From: Streptomyces chattanoogensis
GTDB lineage: Bacteria > Actinomycetota > Actinomycetes > Streptomycetales > Streptomycetaceae
Direction of reading: 5' to 3'
Length of the DNA: 64,000 nucleotides
Assembly: GCF_001294335.1 (NCBI RefSeq)
Contig: NZ_LGKG01000136.1
Coordinates: 50,785-114,784, forward strand
Made by a program: the position numbers and the translations under genes. Shown here piece by piece: positions 24,559 through 33,130 of the stretch. The notes under the pieces are model-generated. The model was not told the origin of the DNA and made no database searches. It saw nothing but the letters and a program-made list of their open reading frames with translations. Numbering within the stretch: position 1 is the stretch's first letter; each line of letters opens with the position of its first letter.

Positions 24559-25641
24559 TCACTCCAGCCCGAGCGACTTGCACGCGGCGGTGAGTTCCTT
24601 GGTGCAGATCCAGTCGGCGGGGACGGCGCCGTCGCTGACCACGGTGTCCGCCAGGTTCTTGCGGGTGACGATCTGCGCATCGAAGAGCTTGGCGGGAATC
24701 CCGTTCTTGCTCTTGCTGTCGGCGGTCGTCGGCGTGAAGGACTTGATGCTCTTGCCCCGCAGGAGACGGTAGGCGATCTCCGCGGCGGTCTCGGCCTCCG
24801 GCCTGACCTGCTTGTAGATCGTGAACGACTGAGCGCCGCTCACCAGGCGCCGCAGCGCGGCGAGATCGGCGTCCTGACCGCCGAGCGGCACATTCTTGAG
24901 GCCGGCCGACTTCAGCGCTTCGGCGGCGCCGTCCGCCATGCCGTCATTGGCCGAGTAGACGGCGTCGAAGCCCGTCGATCCGTGGGCCTTGATGACGTCG
25001 TTCACCGCCTTCTTGGCCTCCACCGCGGACCAGTCGGGAATGTCCTTCTCGAAAACAATCTTGTGGACCTTGTCGTCCAGGACTTCGTGCGCGCCCTTCT
25101 TGAACCACGGGGCATTCGGGTCGGTCGGCGAACCGTTCAGCATGACGACATCGGCGCTCGCCGCCTGGGACCCGAGCGCGGCGAGGATTCCCTTGCCCTG
25201 CAGCTGGCCGATCTTTTCGTTGTCGTACGACACATAGGCCGAGACATCGCCCTCGGCGAGCCGGTCGTACGCGACGACCTTGACACCCTTCTTGGCGGCC
25301 TCGTCCACCCAGCTCTTGGCGGCCTGGGCGTCGACCGGGTCCAGGATGATGACCTTGACGCCCTTCTTCACCAGCGCCTGGAACTGCCGCTTCTGGATGT
25401 CCACCTGCGCACCGGCGTTGCGGTAGTCCACCTTGCATTCGAGGCAGAGCGTCGAAAGCCGGCTCGTAATGATCCGGCGGTCGAATGCCTCGTACCGGGC
25501 CGCTTTGTTCTCGGGCAGGAGCAGTCCTACGTACTCCTCCTTGGCACCTGCGTCGTCATCACTGTTTCCACAGGCCGCCAAAGGCGCGGCAAGGGAGAGT
25601 GCCATTGCGCCAGTGATTATACGACGCAGTGCTGCATTCAT
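24559..25641 (-). CDS. Orphan sugar ABC-transporter substrate-binding lipoprotein
   Basis: The 360-residue protein has a lipoprotein signal (ALSLAAPLAACGNSDDD, lipobox LAAC). It has the type-1 periplasmic-binding fold of the XylF/ribose-binding group: YVGLLLPENKAARYEAFDRR, VIILDPVDAQAAKSW, VVAYDRLAEGD, DAVYSANDGMADGAAEAL and PLGGQDADLAALRRL. It should sit on the outer face of the membrane and capture a monosaccharide. ATG 25641 is supported by GGAGG nine bases upstream. No permease or ATPase gene is adjacent on either side. It must therefore work with a remote transporter, act as a sensor, or be a relic. Confidence 0.88.
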   Translation of the reverse strand: MNAALRRIITGAMALSLAAPLAACGNSDDDAGAKEEYVGLLLPENKAARYEAFDRRIITSRLSTLCLECKVDYRNAGAQVDIQKRQFQALVKKGVKVIILDPVDAQAAKSWVDEAAKKGVKVVAYDRLAEGDVSAYVSYDNEKIGQLQGKGILAALGSQAASADVVMLNGSPTDPNAPWFKKGAHEVLDDKVHKIVFEKDIPDWSAVEAKKAVNDVIKAHGSTGFDAVYSANDGMADGAAEALKSAGLKNVPLGGQDADLAALRRLVSGAQSFTIYKQVRPEAETAAEIAYRLLRGKSIKSFTPTTADSKSKNGIPAKLFDAQIVTRKNLADTVVSDGAVPADWICTKELTAACKSLGLE

Positions 25642-25977
25642 TTTCAGGTACCTCCGCAAGGGGCCGCCCTGACCGGCCCGGAACGGCTGAAAGTGAACGT
25701 CACCGCTGCCCACATCGTCAAGAAACGAAGCAGGAACGAGACCGAAAGCGCGCCGAGCGTTGACAATCCGAAGCCGGACAGGGGGCCGGCCCGTCGCCGC
25801 CGCGAAACGCGGGTGCGGCATTCCCCCACCGCCCCTCGCCACCCCGCACCACGCTTCGCAAATCCGACCATTTGCCGAGTGGGGACAAATGACTCCGCTG
25901 CCGGCCGCGGTGTCAGTGGGTGCCCGTACGGTGGACTCGACGATCACCGCACGGGGGAAAGACGGGGGCGAGGGCGC
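25642..25977. other. Divergent intergenic region
   Basis: These 336 bases separate the sugar-binding lipoprotein from the 1363-residue gene and must carry both promoters. I see no gene and no convincing operator or riboswitch. Confidence 0.35.
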
Positions 25978-28900
25978 ATGGGTCAGCGCGTGGAAAAGGA
26001 CGGCTACACCGCGGAGATGACGGACGATCTGGAGATCGTCTACCGCAACCCACGGGGGCGGCAGCTCAAGCAGTTCCCCAAGCAGCTGGCCGGAGCGCGG
26101 GACCTGGACGCGCTGTTCAGCACGCGCAAGCAGCTGCGGCAGCAGGGCGAGGCGTGCCGGATCCGGGCCCGCAGGTGGGCGCAGGCGGGCGTGAGCGTTC
26201 CCCGTGCGCTGGCGGATGCCGATCCTCAGTGGCGCAAGGCGCTGGAGGGCAAAGGTGTCGCGCTCACCGAAGAGCTCGGCGAGGGCGGGTTGTTCGCCCG
26301 TACGTACACCGGATTCGACGGCCGGACGGTGACCCAGCTGCTGCCCGAGGAGCTGATCCCCTACCGCGATCTGCTGATGCGCGCGGAGCGCTGGGAGGCC
26401 GACGGCCTCTTCTCCACCGGGATCCCGGACCCTTCCGACGGCGAACTCCCCTTTCCTGAGCGGATCATCGCCGCTCACCCCGGCGAGGAAGACCTGGCCG
26501 TCCGCAAGATCTGCGCCCTGCAGAGCGCGACCGGGGACTGGGCGGACGTCTGGAAGAAGGATGTCGACGACGTGCTCCGGGACCTGGAGGGGGCCGCGCC
26601 CGCGCTGCTGGTCACCCTCCTCGACGAGATGGCCGACCTCGCCCTGCGTGAGGAGGACGATCCGGCGGCGGCCGCCTGGTTCGGGCGCGCCCGCAGGACC
26701 GCGCGGCTTCAGGGGTACAAAACCGACAAGGAGTGGCTGCGGAAGCGCTATCTCACCTACGCCGAGGGCAAGGCGCTTTCCGCGACGGCCCTGCGGGACT
26801 GGGCGCGCGAGCTGGCCGTCAAGGGAGTGGCGACGGAGGGGGATCTCACCGCCTTCCGGGAGGTGGCGCTCCGCCGCGTCCGGGCGAGCCACGAGGCGTA
26901 TCCGCAGCTGGCCGCCGATGTCCGCAAGATCGCCAAGGCGGCCGGCCTGGAGCCGGAGAAGGAGCTGGCCGTGCTGCTCCGGGGGATCTTCGCGGCCGGC
27001 GGGGTGTCGCTGAGCGACGAGAAGTTCTGGACCGACTGCCTCAAGGGCCGGGCGTTGGACCTGCTGGGCGACCATGCGCCCGAGGCGGCCGGGCAGATGC
27101 TGAAGGTACGTCCGCGGCATTACGGCGACGACCAGGAAGTGTGGCGGCGGCTGCTGGAGCGCACCGGTGCGCTGGCGCTGCTCACCGGTGAGACCCCGGG
27201 TCTGGCCGCCGGCGAGGCGGCCGCCTGGCTCTCCGGCTGCGCCCTGAGCAGCAGCGGCTGGAACAAAGGCCCCTGGCCCGTCCTCTACGACCTGGCCGAG
27301 AAGATCGCGCCCAAGCTGGCGGCCGACGGCGTGCCTGTGGAGTTCCGCTACTCGCGGGTGGACGAGCGGGACGACAAAGTGACGCCGCTCGACCTCATCG
27401 ATGTCCTGCTGGAGCACGGCGCACCGGTCGCCGACCCGCCGGAAGCCCTCTCCCTGTCCCGCCTGAACAGGCTCACAGCGGACCGCCGGCCGAAGCTGGT
27501 GCATCTCCAGGCCGACGCGCGGTTCGCCCGCGAGCTGCGCGCCCGGGTCCGCGCCGATCTGGAGATGACCACCGTGGACGTGGCGTCGAACCGCTGGTAC
27601 GAGCCCCACCAGACCAAGGGCTGGAACAGGATCCCGGCCCTGTTCGACAACCCGGTCGGGCATCAGGAGCTGCGTGCCTGGTGCGACCGCGAGCGCGCGA
27701 AGCTGCGCGCGGGTGTGGACCTCGAGGAACTGGTCCTGCTGCTGGGCCGCTTTGTGCATGTGGGGGCGGCGGTGGACCGCGTCCTCAAGGATGCCGGGGC
27801 GGCGGAGGAGTTCGCCGCGGTGGATGTCCTGCCGCTGGTGGTGGCCGAGATGCCCGAGAGCGTCTCGCGTGCCCAGGTGGTTGCGGTACTGGAGAAGATC
27901 CGGCCCAGCCATGTCGTCAATGACCAGGTCTCGGGCAGCAACAGCAGGGTGATCCCCGAAGCACTGCCCCAGCTGGCCGGGCCGGCCGGTCGCAGGGCCG
28001 CCGCCGCCCTGGTCAAGGCCGTCAACTGCCGTGCGGGGCTGGAGCTGCTGGTCCGCCGCTTCACCCCCGTCGAAGAGGGCGCCGAGGAGAAGCCGAAGCA
28101 GACCCCGGCGGCGCCCGCGGCGCGGCAGGAAGCCCCCCTGATACGGGTGAGCCGTCAGCTGATGGAGCTCGCGGAGTCGTCCGCTCCCGTCTGGGACGGT
28201 GATCTGGCGTCCGCCAGCGCGGAGTTCGAGTGTCTCTACGGGGTCCACGGGTTCCGCCGGACGCACGCCGACGCCGCGGCGCTCGCCCTGCAGGCCGTCT
28301 CCTCCGCGGGCAACGGCGACACGGCAGGCCGGGCGCGCCGGTCCCTGCTGGAGTATGCGGCCCACCCCATCGTCTCCGGGAAGCCCGGCCGCTGGCGGTT
28401 CATCGACTGCGAGCTGCCCGAGGGCATTCCCCAGGATCCTGCGGGCGCCCGCGTGGTCACCTGCGGTACGGCGTTCAAGACGGCCACCTCCGCCGCGTGC
28501 GAGCTGGGCTCGAACGGCCGCGGCCGCAGCCGGACGCTGTGGGAGTACGCCCCCGACGGCGTCTTCTGCGAGGACGGCCCGCTGGCCGCCGCCGGGGCGA
28601 AGCTCACCCGCTCCTATGTGCCGGAGCCGGTCCGCCCCGGCAGCTGGTTCGTGCGCTTCGCCGAGCTGTACCGCAAGCACGGCCCCGCACCGGTCCGCCC
28701 CGAGCTCGCGGCCGCCTTCGCCGAACGGCTGGGCCTCACCGCGGCGGAGGCGACGGTGCTGCTGACGGCGTACGTCCCGGCCGCGCCGCACGAGCGCGCG
28801 GAGCCGAGCGACTACGACCCGGGCAGCTCCTACTACGCGCTGGGGTCCTGGAAGATCCGGGAGGCGGAGGCCGAGCGCGCGGTGGCCGCCCTCGCCTCGG

Positions 28901-30069
28901 CGCTCGGCCCGGCACTCGTCGCCACGCTCTACGACAAGCTGCTGCCCGACGATCCCGAGCAGCTGTGGACCACCGGCCCCGACGTGGACCGCGCCGCCGA
29001 GTGGTGGCTGCGGGAGTTGGGCAGCCCGCTCCCGGTGCCCACCGGACTCCTTCCGCTGGCCGCCAAGGAGACCCTGCCGCCCAAGGGCGAGCCCGCCGGG
29101 TCCCAGCACCGTTGGCCGTCCCTGCGGCTGCCCGCCCTCACCGGCCGCATCGCCACCGGGGCGGACTGCCTCGCCCCCGACCCCTCGGGACTGGCGGGCG
29201 AGCCCCAGCTGCTGGCCCTCCCGAGAGTCGCCGCCTGGCTCGCCTACCGCACTCCCGTGGGCGATCCGCTGCGCCCCGCGATCGGCGCGGCCATCTCCCG
29301 TCTGCGGACGGAGCTGGCCTCGGGCCCCGGCCCCCTCACCCTGTTCTCGCTCCAGTCCAACTACCTGATGGGCGACGCCCCTTCCACCGGAGCACTCACG
29401 TCCCACCCCGCCGTCACGGAGGTGTACGACCCGACGTACTCCATGCGCGACCTGCGTGTGGACCCCGCGGCCCTCAAGGGCCCCGACGACCCCGTCCTCG
29501 CCTCGCTGGACGCCTACCTCGACTCGCCGCTCCCATCCCAGTGGCTGCCCACCGCATCTGGCCTGCCCGCCGTGGCGGATCTGCGTCTCCTGCTGAGCGA
29601 CGACTTCGCCGCGCTCGGCGAGCATCTGGCCACCGACGACGGCCGCACCCCGGGCTGGGAACAACACCCCGGCCGCTCGGTGCCCCACCTGATCGAGACA
29701 TGCACCGGAGCGTGCGGCCTGGGCGAGGACCCCGCGGCGCTCTATCTGATGCTGCTCGCCCTCCCCGACCCAACGGACCGCAACGTCCGGACATGGACCG
29801 CCTGGAGCCCCAGCCGCTTCAAGGCAGCAGTCGCCGAACTCGCCGCATCAGGCCTGGTGGTCCGCGGGGACCGGCCCCGCGCGGGCCGCTCCCTCTTCCT
29901 CCCCGGCACCTGGCAGGAACGCAAGTCCCCACGCCTGCCCATAGAAACCGCCAAGCTCGGCCTGCTGCCCCTGGCCAGGGAACACCGCTCCACGTCCCAT
30001 ATGGCGGCGGTACCGTCCGGCCCGCTGCCGGCACTCTTCGAGCGCGCGTGGCAGGGGCGTACGGGCTAG
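25978..30069 (+). CDS. Uncharacterised 1363-residue protein with DUF4132-like N-terminus
   Basis: This very large soluble protein has no signal peptide and no membrane segment. The first 170 or so residues (VYRNPRGRQLKQFPKQLAG; then RRWAQAGVSVPRALADADPQW and LLPEELIPYRDLLMRAERWE in part) resemble the start of DUF4132 (MolR-like) proteins. The middle is helical and repeat-like, rich in Ala/Leu/Glu. A low-complexity PKQTPAAPAARQEAP linker near residue 710 divides it from a second half with few recognisable motifs. ATG 25978 is used: it gives the conserved N-terminus, and the ribosome site GGGGGCGAGGG is plausible. Related proteins can accompany MoxR/VWA gene sets, which are absent here. Function unknown. 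Confidence 0.7.
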   Translation: MGQRVEKDGYTAEMTDDLEIVYRNPRGRQLKQFPKQLAGARDLDALFSTRKQLRQQGEACRIRARRWAQAGVSVPRALADADPQWRKALEGKGVALTEELGEGGLFARTYTGFDGRTVTQLLPEELIPYRDLLMRAERWEADGLFSTGIPDPSDGELPFPERIIAAHPGEEDLAVRKICALQSATGDWADVWKKDVDDVLRDLEGAAPALLVTLLDEMADLALREEDDPAAAAWFGRARRTARLQGYKTDKEWLRKRYLTYAEGKALSATALRDWARELAVKGVATEGDLTAFREVALRRVRASHEAYPQLAADVRKIAKAAGLEPEKELAVLLRGIFAAGGVSLSDEKFWTDCLKGRALDLLGDHAPEAAGQMLKVRPRHYGDDQEVWRRLLERTGALALLTGETPGLAAGEAAAWLSGCALSSSGWNKGPWPVLYDLAEKIAPKLAADGVPVEFRYSRVDERDDKVTPLDLIDVLLEHGAPVADPPEALSLSRLNRLTADRRPKLVHLQADARFARELRARVRADLEMTTVDVASNRWYEPHQTKGWNRIPALFDNPVGHQELRAWCDRERAKLRAGVDLEELVLLLGRFVHVGAAVDRVLKDAGAAEEFAAVDVLPLVVAEMPESVSRAQVVAVLEKIRPSHVVNDQVSGSNSRVIPEALPQLAGPAGRRAAAALVKAVNCRAGLELLVRRFTPVEEGAEEKPKQTPAAPAARQEAPLIRVSRQLMELAESSAPVWDGDLASASAEFECLYGVHGFRRTHADAAALALQAVSSAGNGDTAGRARRSLLEYAAHPIVSGKPGRWRFIDCELPEGIPQDPAGARVVTCGTAFKTATSAACELGSNGRGRSRTLWEYAPDGVFCEDGPLAAAGAKLTRSYVPEPVRPGSWFVRFAELYRKHGPAPVRPELAAAFAERLGLTAAEATVLLTAYVPAAPHERAEPSDYDPGSSYYALGSWKIREAEAERAVAALASALGPALVATLYDKLLPDDPEQLWTTGPDVDRAAEWWLRELGSPLPVPTGLLPLAAKETLPPKGEPAGSQHRWPSLRLPALTGRIATGADCLAPDPSGLAGEPQLLALPRVAAWLAYRTPVGDPLRPAIGAAISRLRTELASGPGPLTLFSLQSNYLMGDAPSTGALTSHPAVTEVYDPTYSMRDLRVDPAALKGPDDPVLASLDAYLDSPLPSQWLPTASGLPAVADLRLLLSDDFAALGEHLATDDGRTPGWEQHPGRSVPHLIETCTGACGLGEDPAALYLMLLALPDPTDRNVRTWTAWSPSRFKAAVAELAASGLVVRGDRPRAGRSLFLPGTWQERKSPRLPIETAKLGLLPLAREHRSTSHMAAVPSGPLPALFERAWQGRTG

Positions 30070-30210
30070 GCAGCGACCACGCCCTCTCTTCGTGCGTCTC
30101 CTCGGAGGTCCCCGGGCCGCCGCTGCGCGCCGCCGAGCGGTGCGGACGACAGGCCAAGATGCGATCTCCGCGCGCCGGGCGTGCGATGGATGAGGAGGTG
30201 TTGTCGGACG

Positions 30211-30362
30211 GCGCGTCCCGCAGGGCGTGGTGCCTTGATGTTCGGGCTGGTCAGCCTGCCGCTGCGGACGTCGTGCGCAGCGGCGGTCACACCGTCCTGT
30301 GGCATCGGCTCCGGCGCGGGGCCGCCCATGGCAACGAGGTGCCGAACGAGGAGATCGTCAGG
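30211..30362 (+). pseudogene. Fragment resembling the N-terminus of a Ku DNA-end-binding protein
   Basis: A short stretch reads ARPAGRGALMFGLVSLPLRT in one frame, matching the ARP-W-G-x-FGLVSLPV opening of bacterial Ku. A second segment in another frame reads GHTVLWHRLRRG and then NEVPNEEIVR, matching the HT-FHQ-RG and EVP-EDIVKG blocks that follow in Ku. The frame change and missing residues make it non-functional. It lies immediately upstream of the DUF2795 gene. The match is short and based on memory of the family, so it needs a search. Confidence 0.45.
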
Positions 30363-30385
30363 AGCTCCTGGAGGCGAAAGTGGCC

Positions 30386-30796
30386 ATGCAACACGGTACG
30401 GACAAGACGGGCCCCGCCCGGGACGACATCATGAAGAAGCAGCTGCGCGCAGAGATGACCCGGGATCGTTCGCTGCGTACGGCTGAGGAGCGGGCACTTC
30501 AGCCGTCCGGGGAGGATCAGCCCGAGACCGCTCAGGCGCCCGACACCGCGTTCCGGGGCGGCACCCCGCACGGGATGTCCCCGGAGGACGTGGCGGTGCG
30601 CTCCGAACTCGCGCAGCACCTGGGCCGGAGCGTGTATCCGGCCGACCGGGTCGCCATCGTCGAAAGACTCGTGCGGGACAACGCGCCGGACCGTTTGATC
30701 GCACTGGCCAAGCGACTTCCGGAAGGCGAGCGGTACGGCAATGTGCAGAGCATCGCCGTATCCCTCGGCCTCGGCACGGAGGACCTCAGGGACTGA
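30386..30796 (+). CDS. DUF2795-domain protein
   Basis: The 136-residue protein has a charged, probably disordered N-terminal half (RDDIMKKQLRAEMTRDRSLR and a Pro/Gln/Glu-rich segment). Its C-terminal DUF2795 module (SELAQHLGRSVYPADRVAIV to GNVQSIAVSLGL) repeats a short helical pattern. DUF2795 proteins are abundant in Streptomyces and of unknown function. GGAGG 11 bases before ATG 30386 supports the start. The upstream 300 bases contain the Ku-like fragment. Confidence 0.75.
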   Translation: MQHGTDKTGPARDDIMKKQLRAEMTRDRSLRTAEERALQPSGEDQPETAQAPDTAFRGGTPHGMSPEDVAVRSELAQHLGRSVYPADRVAIVERLVRDNAPDRLIALAKRLPEGERYGNVQSIAVSLGLGTEDLRD

Positions 30797-30836
30797 TACC
30801 GCGCACCGAAAGCGGGTACCGCATACCGAAAGCGGG
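30797..30836. repeat. Two tandem copies of a 20-bp repeat
   Basis: TACCGCGCACCGAAAGCGGG (30797-30816) is followed immediately by TACCGCATACCGAAAGCGGG (30817-30836), differing at two positions. It sits just after the DUF2795 stop, upstream of ctaD. Confidence 0.75.
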
Positions 30837-30929
30837 CCGCCGCCGGTCCGCCGAACTTTTCCACAACACCCGCCGGAAGACCTCGGGTGGGCGCTTTCCA
30901 CGCGTTCGGCATGGTATGAGGGAAGCACC

Positions 30930-30963
30930 TTGACGGGCATTTGATTCCCTTTGTTCCTATTAT
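30930..30963 (+). promoter_or_regulatory. Candidate ctaD promoter
   Basis: TTGACG (30930-30935) and TCCTAT (30955-30960) are spaced by 19 bases in an unusually AT-rich stretch, 37 bases before the ctaD ATG. Spacing is slightly long, so this is tentative. AGGGAG at 30986-30991 provides the ribosome site. Confidence 0.4.
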
Positions 30964-30996
30964 CATGTGCCCTCGCCGTGACGAGAGGGAGCGCCG

Positions 30997-32715
30997 ATGG
31001 CACGAATTGAGCGGGACTTCCGTGGCACGGAAGAAGAGAAAGACCGCTCCATTCCCGGCCGGACGATTCTGCGGTGGATCACCACCACCGACCACAAGGT
31101 CATCGGCAATATGTACATGGTGACCGCGTTCGCATTCTTCCTGCTGGGCGGAACACTAGCCATGCTGATGCGGGCGGAGCTGATGCGGCCCGGCCTCCAG
31201 ATCATGTCGAACGAACAGTACAATCAGCTTTTCACGGTCCATGGCACCATCATGATGCTGCTGTTTGCGACGCCGATGTTCGCGGGCTTCGCCAATGCGG
31301 TGATGCCGCTCCAGATCGGCTCCCCGGATGTGGCTTTCCCCCGGCTGAATGCGTTTACCTACTGGGTTTTTCTGCTCGGCGGCACCATGGTGGCTTCCGG
31401 GTTTCTCATCCCCGGCGGGGCCGCGTCGTTCGGATGGTTTGCCTACGCACCGCTCAACGGGCCGGTGTTCTCCCCCGGCAAGGGGGCGGATCTCTGGACC
31501 ATGGGGTTGGTGGTGGCCGGTCTGAGCACCATTCTGGGGGCGGTGAACTTCATCGCCACCATCGTGTGCCTGCGCGCTCCCGGTATGACGATGTTCCGCC
31601 TGCCGATCTTCACCTGGAACGTGCTCTTCACGTCCGTACTCGCCCTGCTGGCTTTTCCGGTACTGACGGCCGCGCTGCTCGTCCTGGAGGCGGACCGGAA
31701 ATTCGGGGCGCATGTCTTCGACGCTTCCTACGGGGGCGCGCTGCTGTGGCAGCACCTGTTCTGGTTCTTCGGGCATCCGGAGGTGTATATCGTCGCGCTG
31801 CCGTTCTTCGGGGTCATCACCGAGATCATCCCGGTATTCAGCCGCAAACCGGTCTTCGGGTATGTCGGCATGGTCGGCGCCACCATCGCCATCACCATGC
31901 TGTCCGCCTCGGTCTGGGCGCACCATATGTTCGCGACCGGCGCCGTGCTGCTGCCCTTCTTCTCCGTGATGTCGTTCTTCATCGCCGTACCGACCGGGGT
32001 GAAATTCTTCAACTGGATCGGGACCATGTGGGGCGGCAGCATCTCGTTCGAAACACCCATGCTGTGGAGCATCGGGTTCCTGGTGTCCTTCCTGCTGGGC
32101 GGGCTGAGCGGCGTACTCATCGCCTCACCGCCGCTGGACTTTCACCTCACCGACAGCTATTTCATCGTGGCGCACCTGCATTATGTGCTGTTCGGCACCG
32201 TCGCGTTCGCAATGTTCGGCGGATTTTATTTCTGGTGGCCGAAATGGACCGGGAAGATGCTCGACGAGAGACTGGGCAAGATTCACTTCTGGACCCTGTT
32301 CATCGGCTTCCAGGGCACTTTTCTGGTGCAGCACTGGCTGGGCGAGAGCGGCATGCCGCGCCGTTACGCGAACTATCTGACCGCGGACGGGTTCACCACA
32401 TTGAACACCGTTTCCTCCGCCAGTTCGTTCCTGCTGGGCGCCTCGACGCTGCCGTTTCTGTTCAATGTCTGGCGCACCCGCCGGTATGCGGCCAAAGTGG
32501 AAATGGACGACCCGTGGGGCTTCGGCAGGTCTCTCGAATGGGCGACCTCCTGTCCGCCGCCGCGCCACAATTTTCACACCCTGCCGCGTGTGCGCTCGGA
32601 CTCCCCCGCCTTCGATCTGCATCATCCCGAGGTCGGCCTGGAAGCCATCGGCCCGGCGCAGGCCGGCGGGACGGGTACGGACGGCAACGCCACCCCCGAC
32701 ACCCTGAGCGAGTGA
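30997..32715 (+). CDS. ctaD: Cytochrome c oxidase (aa3) subunit I
   Basis: The 572-residue heme-copper oxidase subunit has all metal ligands. TVHGTIMML carries the first heme a His, [15 protein letters not shown] the CuB His with its cross-linked Tyr and channel Glu, WAHHMF the two further CuB His, and IVAHLHYV the heme a3 and second heme a His. About twelve membrane helices are evident, and the C-terminal 50 residues are soluble. It reduces O2 to water and pumps protons. ctaF follows after 4 bases. Subunits II (ctaC) and III (ctaE) are absent here, so this copy must borrow them from another locus or work differently. It looks like a paralogue of a main chromosomal ctaD. Confidence 0.95.
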   Translation: MARIERDFRGTEEEKDRSIPGRTILRWITTTDHKVIGNMYMVTAFAFFLLGGTLAMLMRAELMRPGLQIMSNEQYNQLFTVHGTIMMLLFATPMFAGFANAVMPLQIGSPDVAFPRLNAFTYWVFLLGGTMVASGFLIPGGAASFGWFAYAPLNGPVFSPGKGADLWTMGLVVAGLSTILGAVNFIATIVCLRAPGMTMFRLPIFTWNVLFTSVLALLAFPVLTAALLVLEADRKFGAHVFDASYGGALLWQHLFWFFGHPEVYIVALPFFGVITEIIPVFSRKPVFGYVGMVGATIAITMLSASVWAHHMFATGAVLLPFFSVMSFFIAVPTGVKFFNWIGTMWGGSISFETPMLWSIGFLVSFLLGGLSGVLIASPPLDFHLTDSYFIVAHLHYVLFGTVAFAMFGGFYFWWPKWTGKMLDERLGKIHFWTLFIGFQGTFLVQHWLGESGMPRRYANYLTADGFTTLNTVSSASSFLLGASTLPFLFNVWRTRRYAAKVEMDDPWGFGRSLEWATSCPPPRHNFHTLPRVRSDSPAFDLHHPEVGLEAIGPAQAGGTGTDGNATPDTLSE

Positions 32716-32719
32716 CACC

Positions 32720-33112
32720 GTGAAAATCGAGTCGTATCTGTTCGGCGGCGTAGCACTCTTCTTTGCGGTGACCACCTTTGTCTACGGGTGGTGGTCGGAC
32801 GTGGAACCGGCGGGGACGGCCGCGCTGACCGTCGCTTTCATCATGTCGTCGCTGGTGTGTTTCTTCCTTTTCATTCAGTACCGCAGACGCGGCACCCGCC
32901 CCGAGGACCACAAGGACTCCGAGGTGCAGCAGCGGTCCGGCCCCCTGGACTTCTTTTCGCCGCGCAGCATCTATCCGCCGCTCACCGCCGTGGGCTTCTC
33001 GATCGTGGCACTCGGAGTGATTTACGGGGTGTGGATCTTCTTGATCGGTATCGGGGTGCTGGCCGCGGGGGTCCTCGGTTTCATCTTTCAGTACGAGGAG
33101 CGCGACGGCTGA
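32720..33112 (+). CDS. ctaF: Cytochrome c oxidase subunit IV, actinobacterial type
   Basis: The 130-residue membrane protein of four helices (FGGVALFFAVTTFVYGWW, AALTVAFIMSSLVCFFLF, and a C-terminal pair ending FIFQYEERDG) matches the small actinobacterial subunit IV that accompanies ctaD. The GTG start lies 4 bases after the ctaD stop, indicating coupled translation. The segment PLDFFSPRSIYPPLTAVGFS is conserved in the family. The gene converges on qcrB with only 18 bases between stops, leaving little room for a terminator. Confidence 0.88.
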   Translation: MKIESYLFGGVALFFAVTTFVYGWWSDVEPAGTAALTVAFIMSSLVCFFLFIQYRRRGTRPEDHKDSEVQQRSGPLDFFSPRSIYPPLTAVGFSIVALGVIYGVWIFLIGIGVLAAGVLGFIFQYEERDG

Positions 33113-33130
33113 GGCATACGCAGGTGCCGA

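Noticed and set aside
24559..29688. 1709-codon open frame on the minus strand
   Set aside because: Only its distal part (24559-25641) is the sugar-binding lipoprotein. The rest is the antisense shadow of the 1363-residue gene, with Arg/Gly/His-rich composition and no ribosome site.
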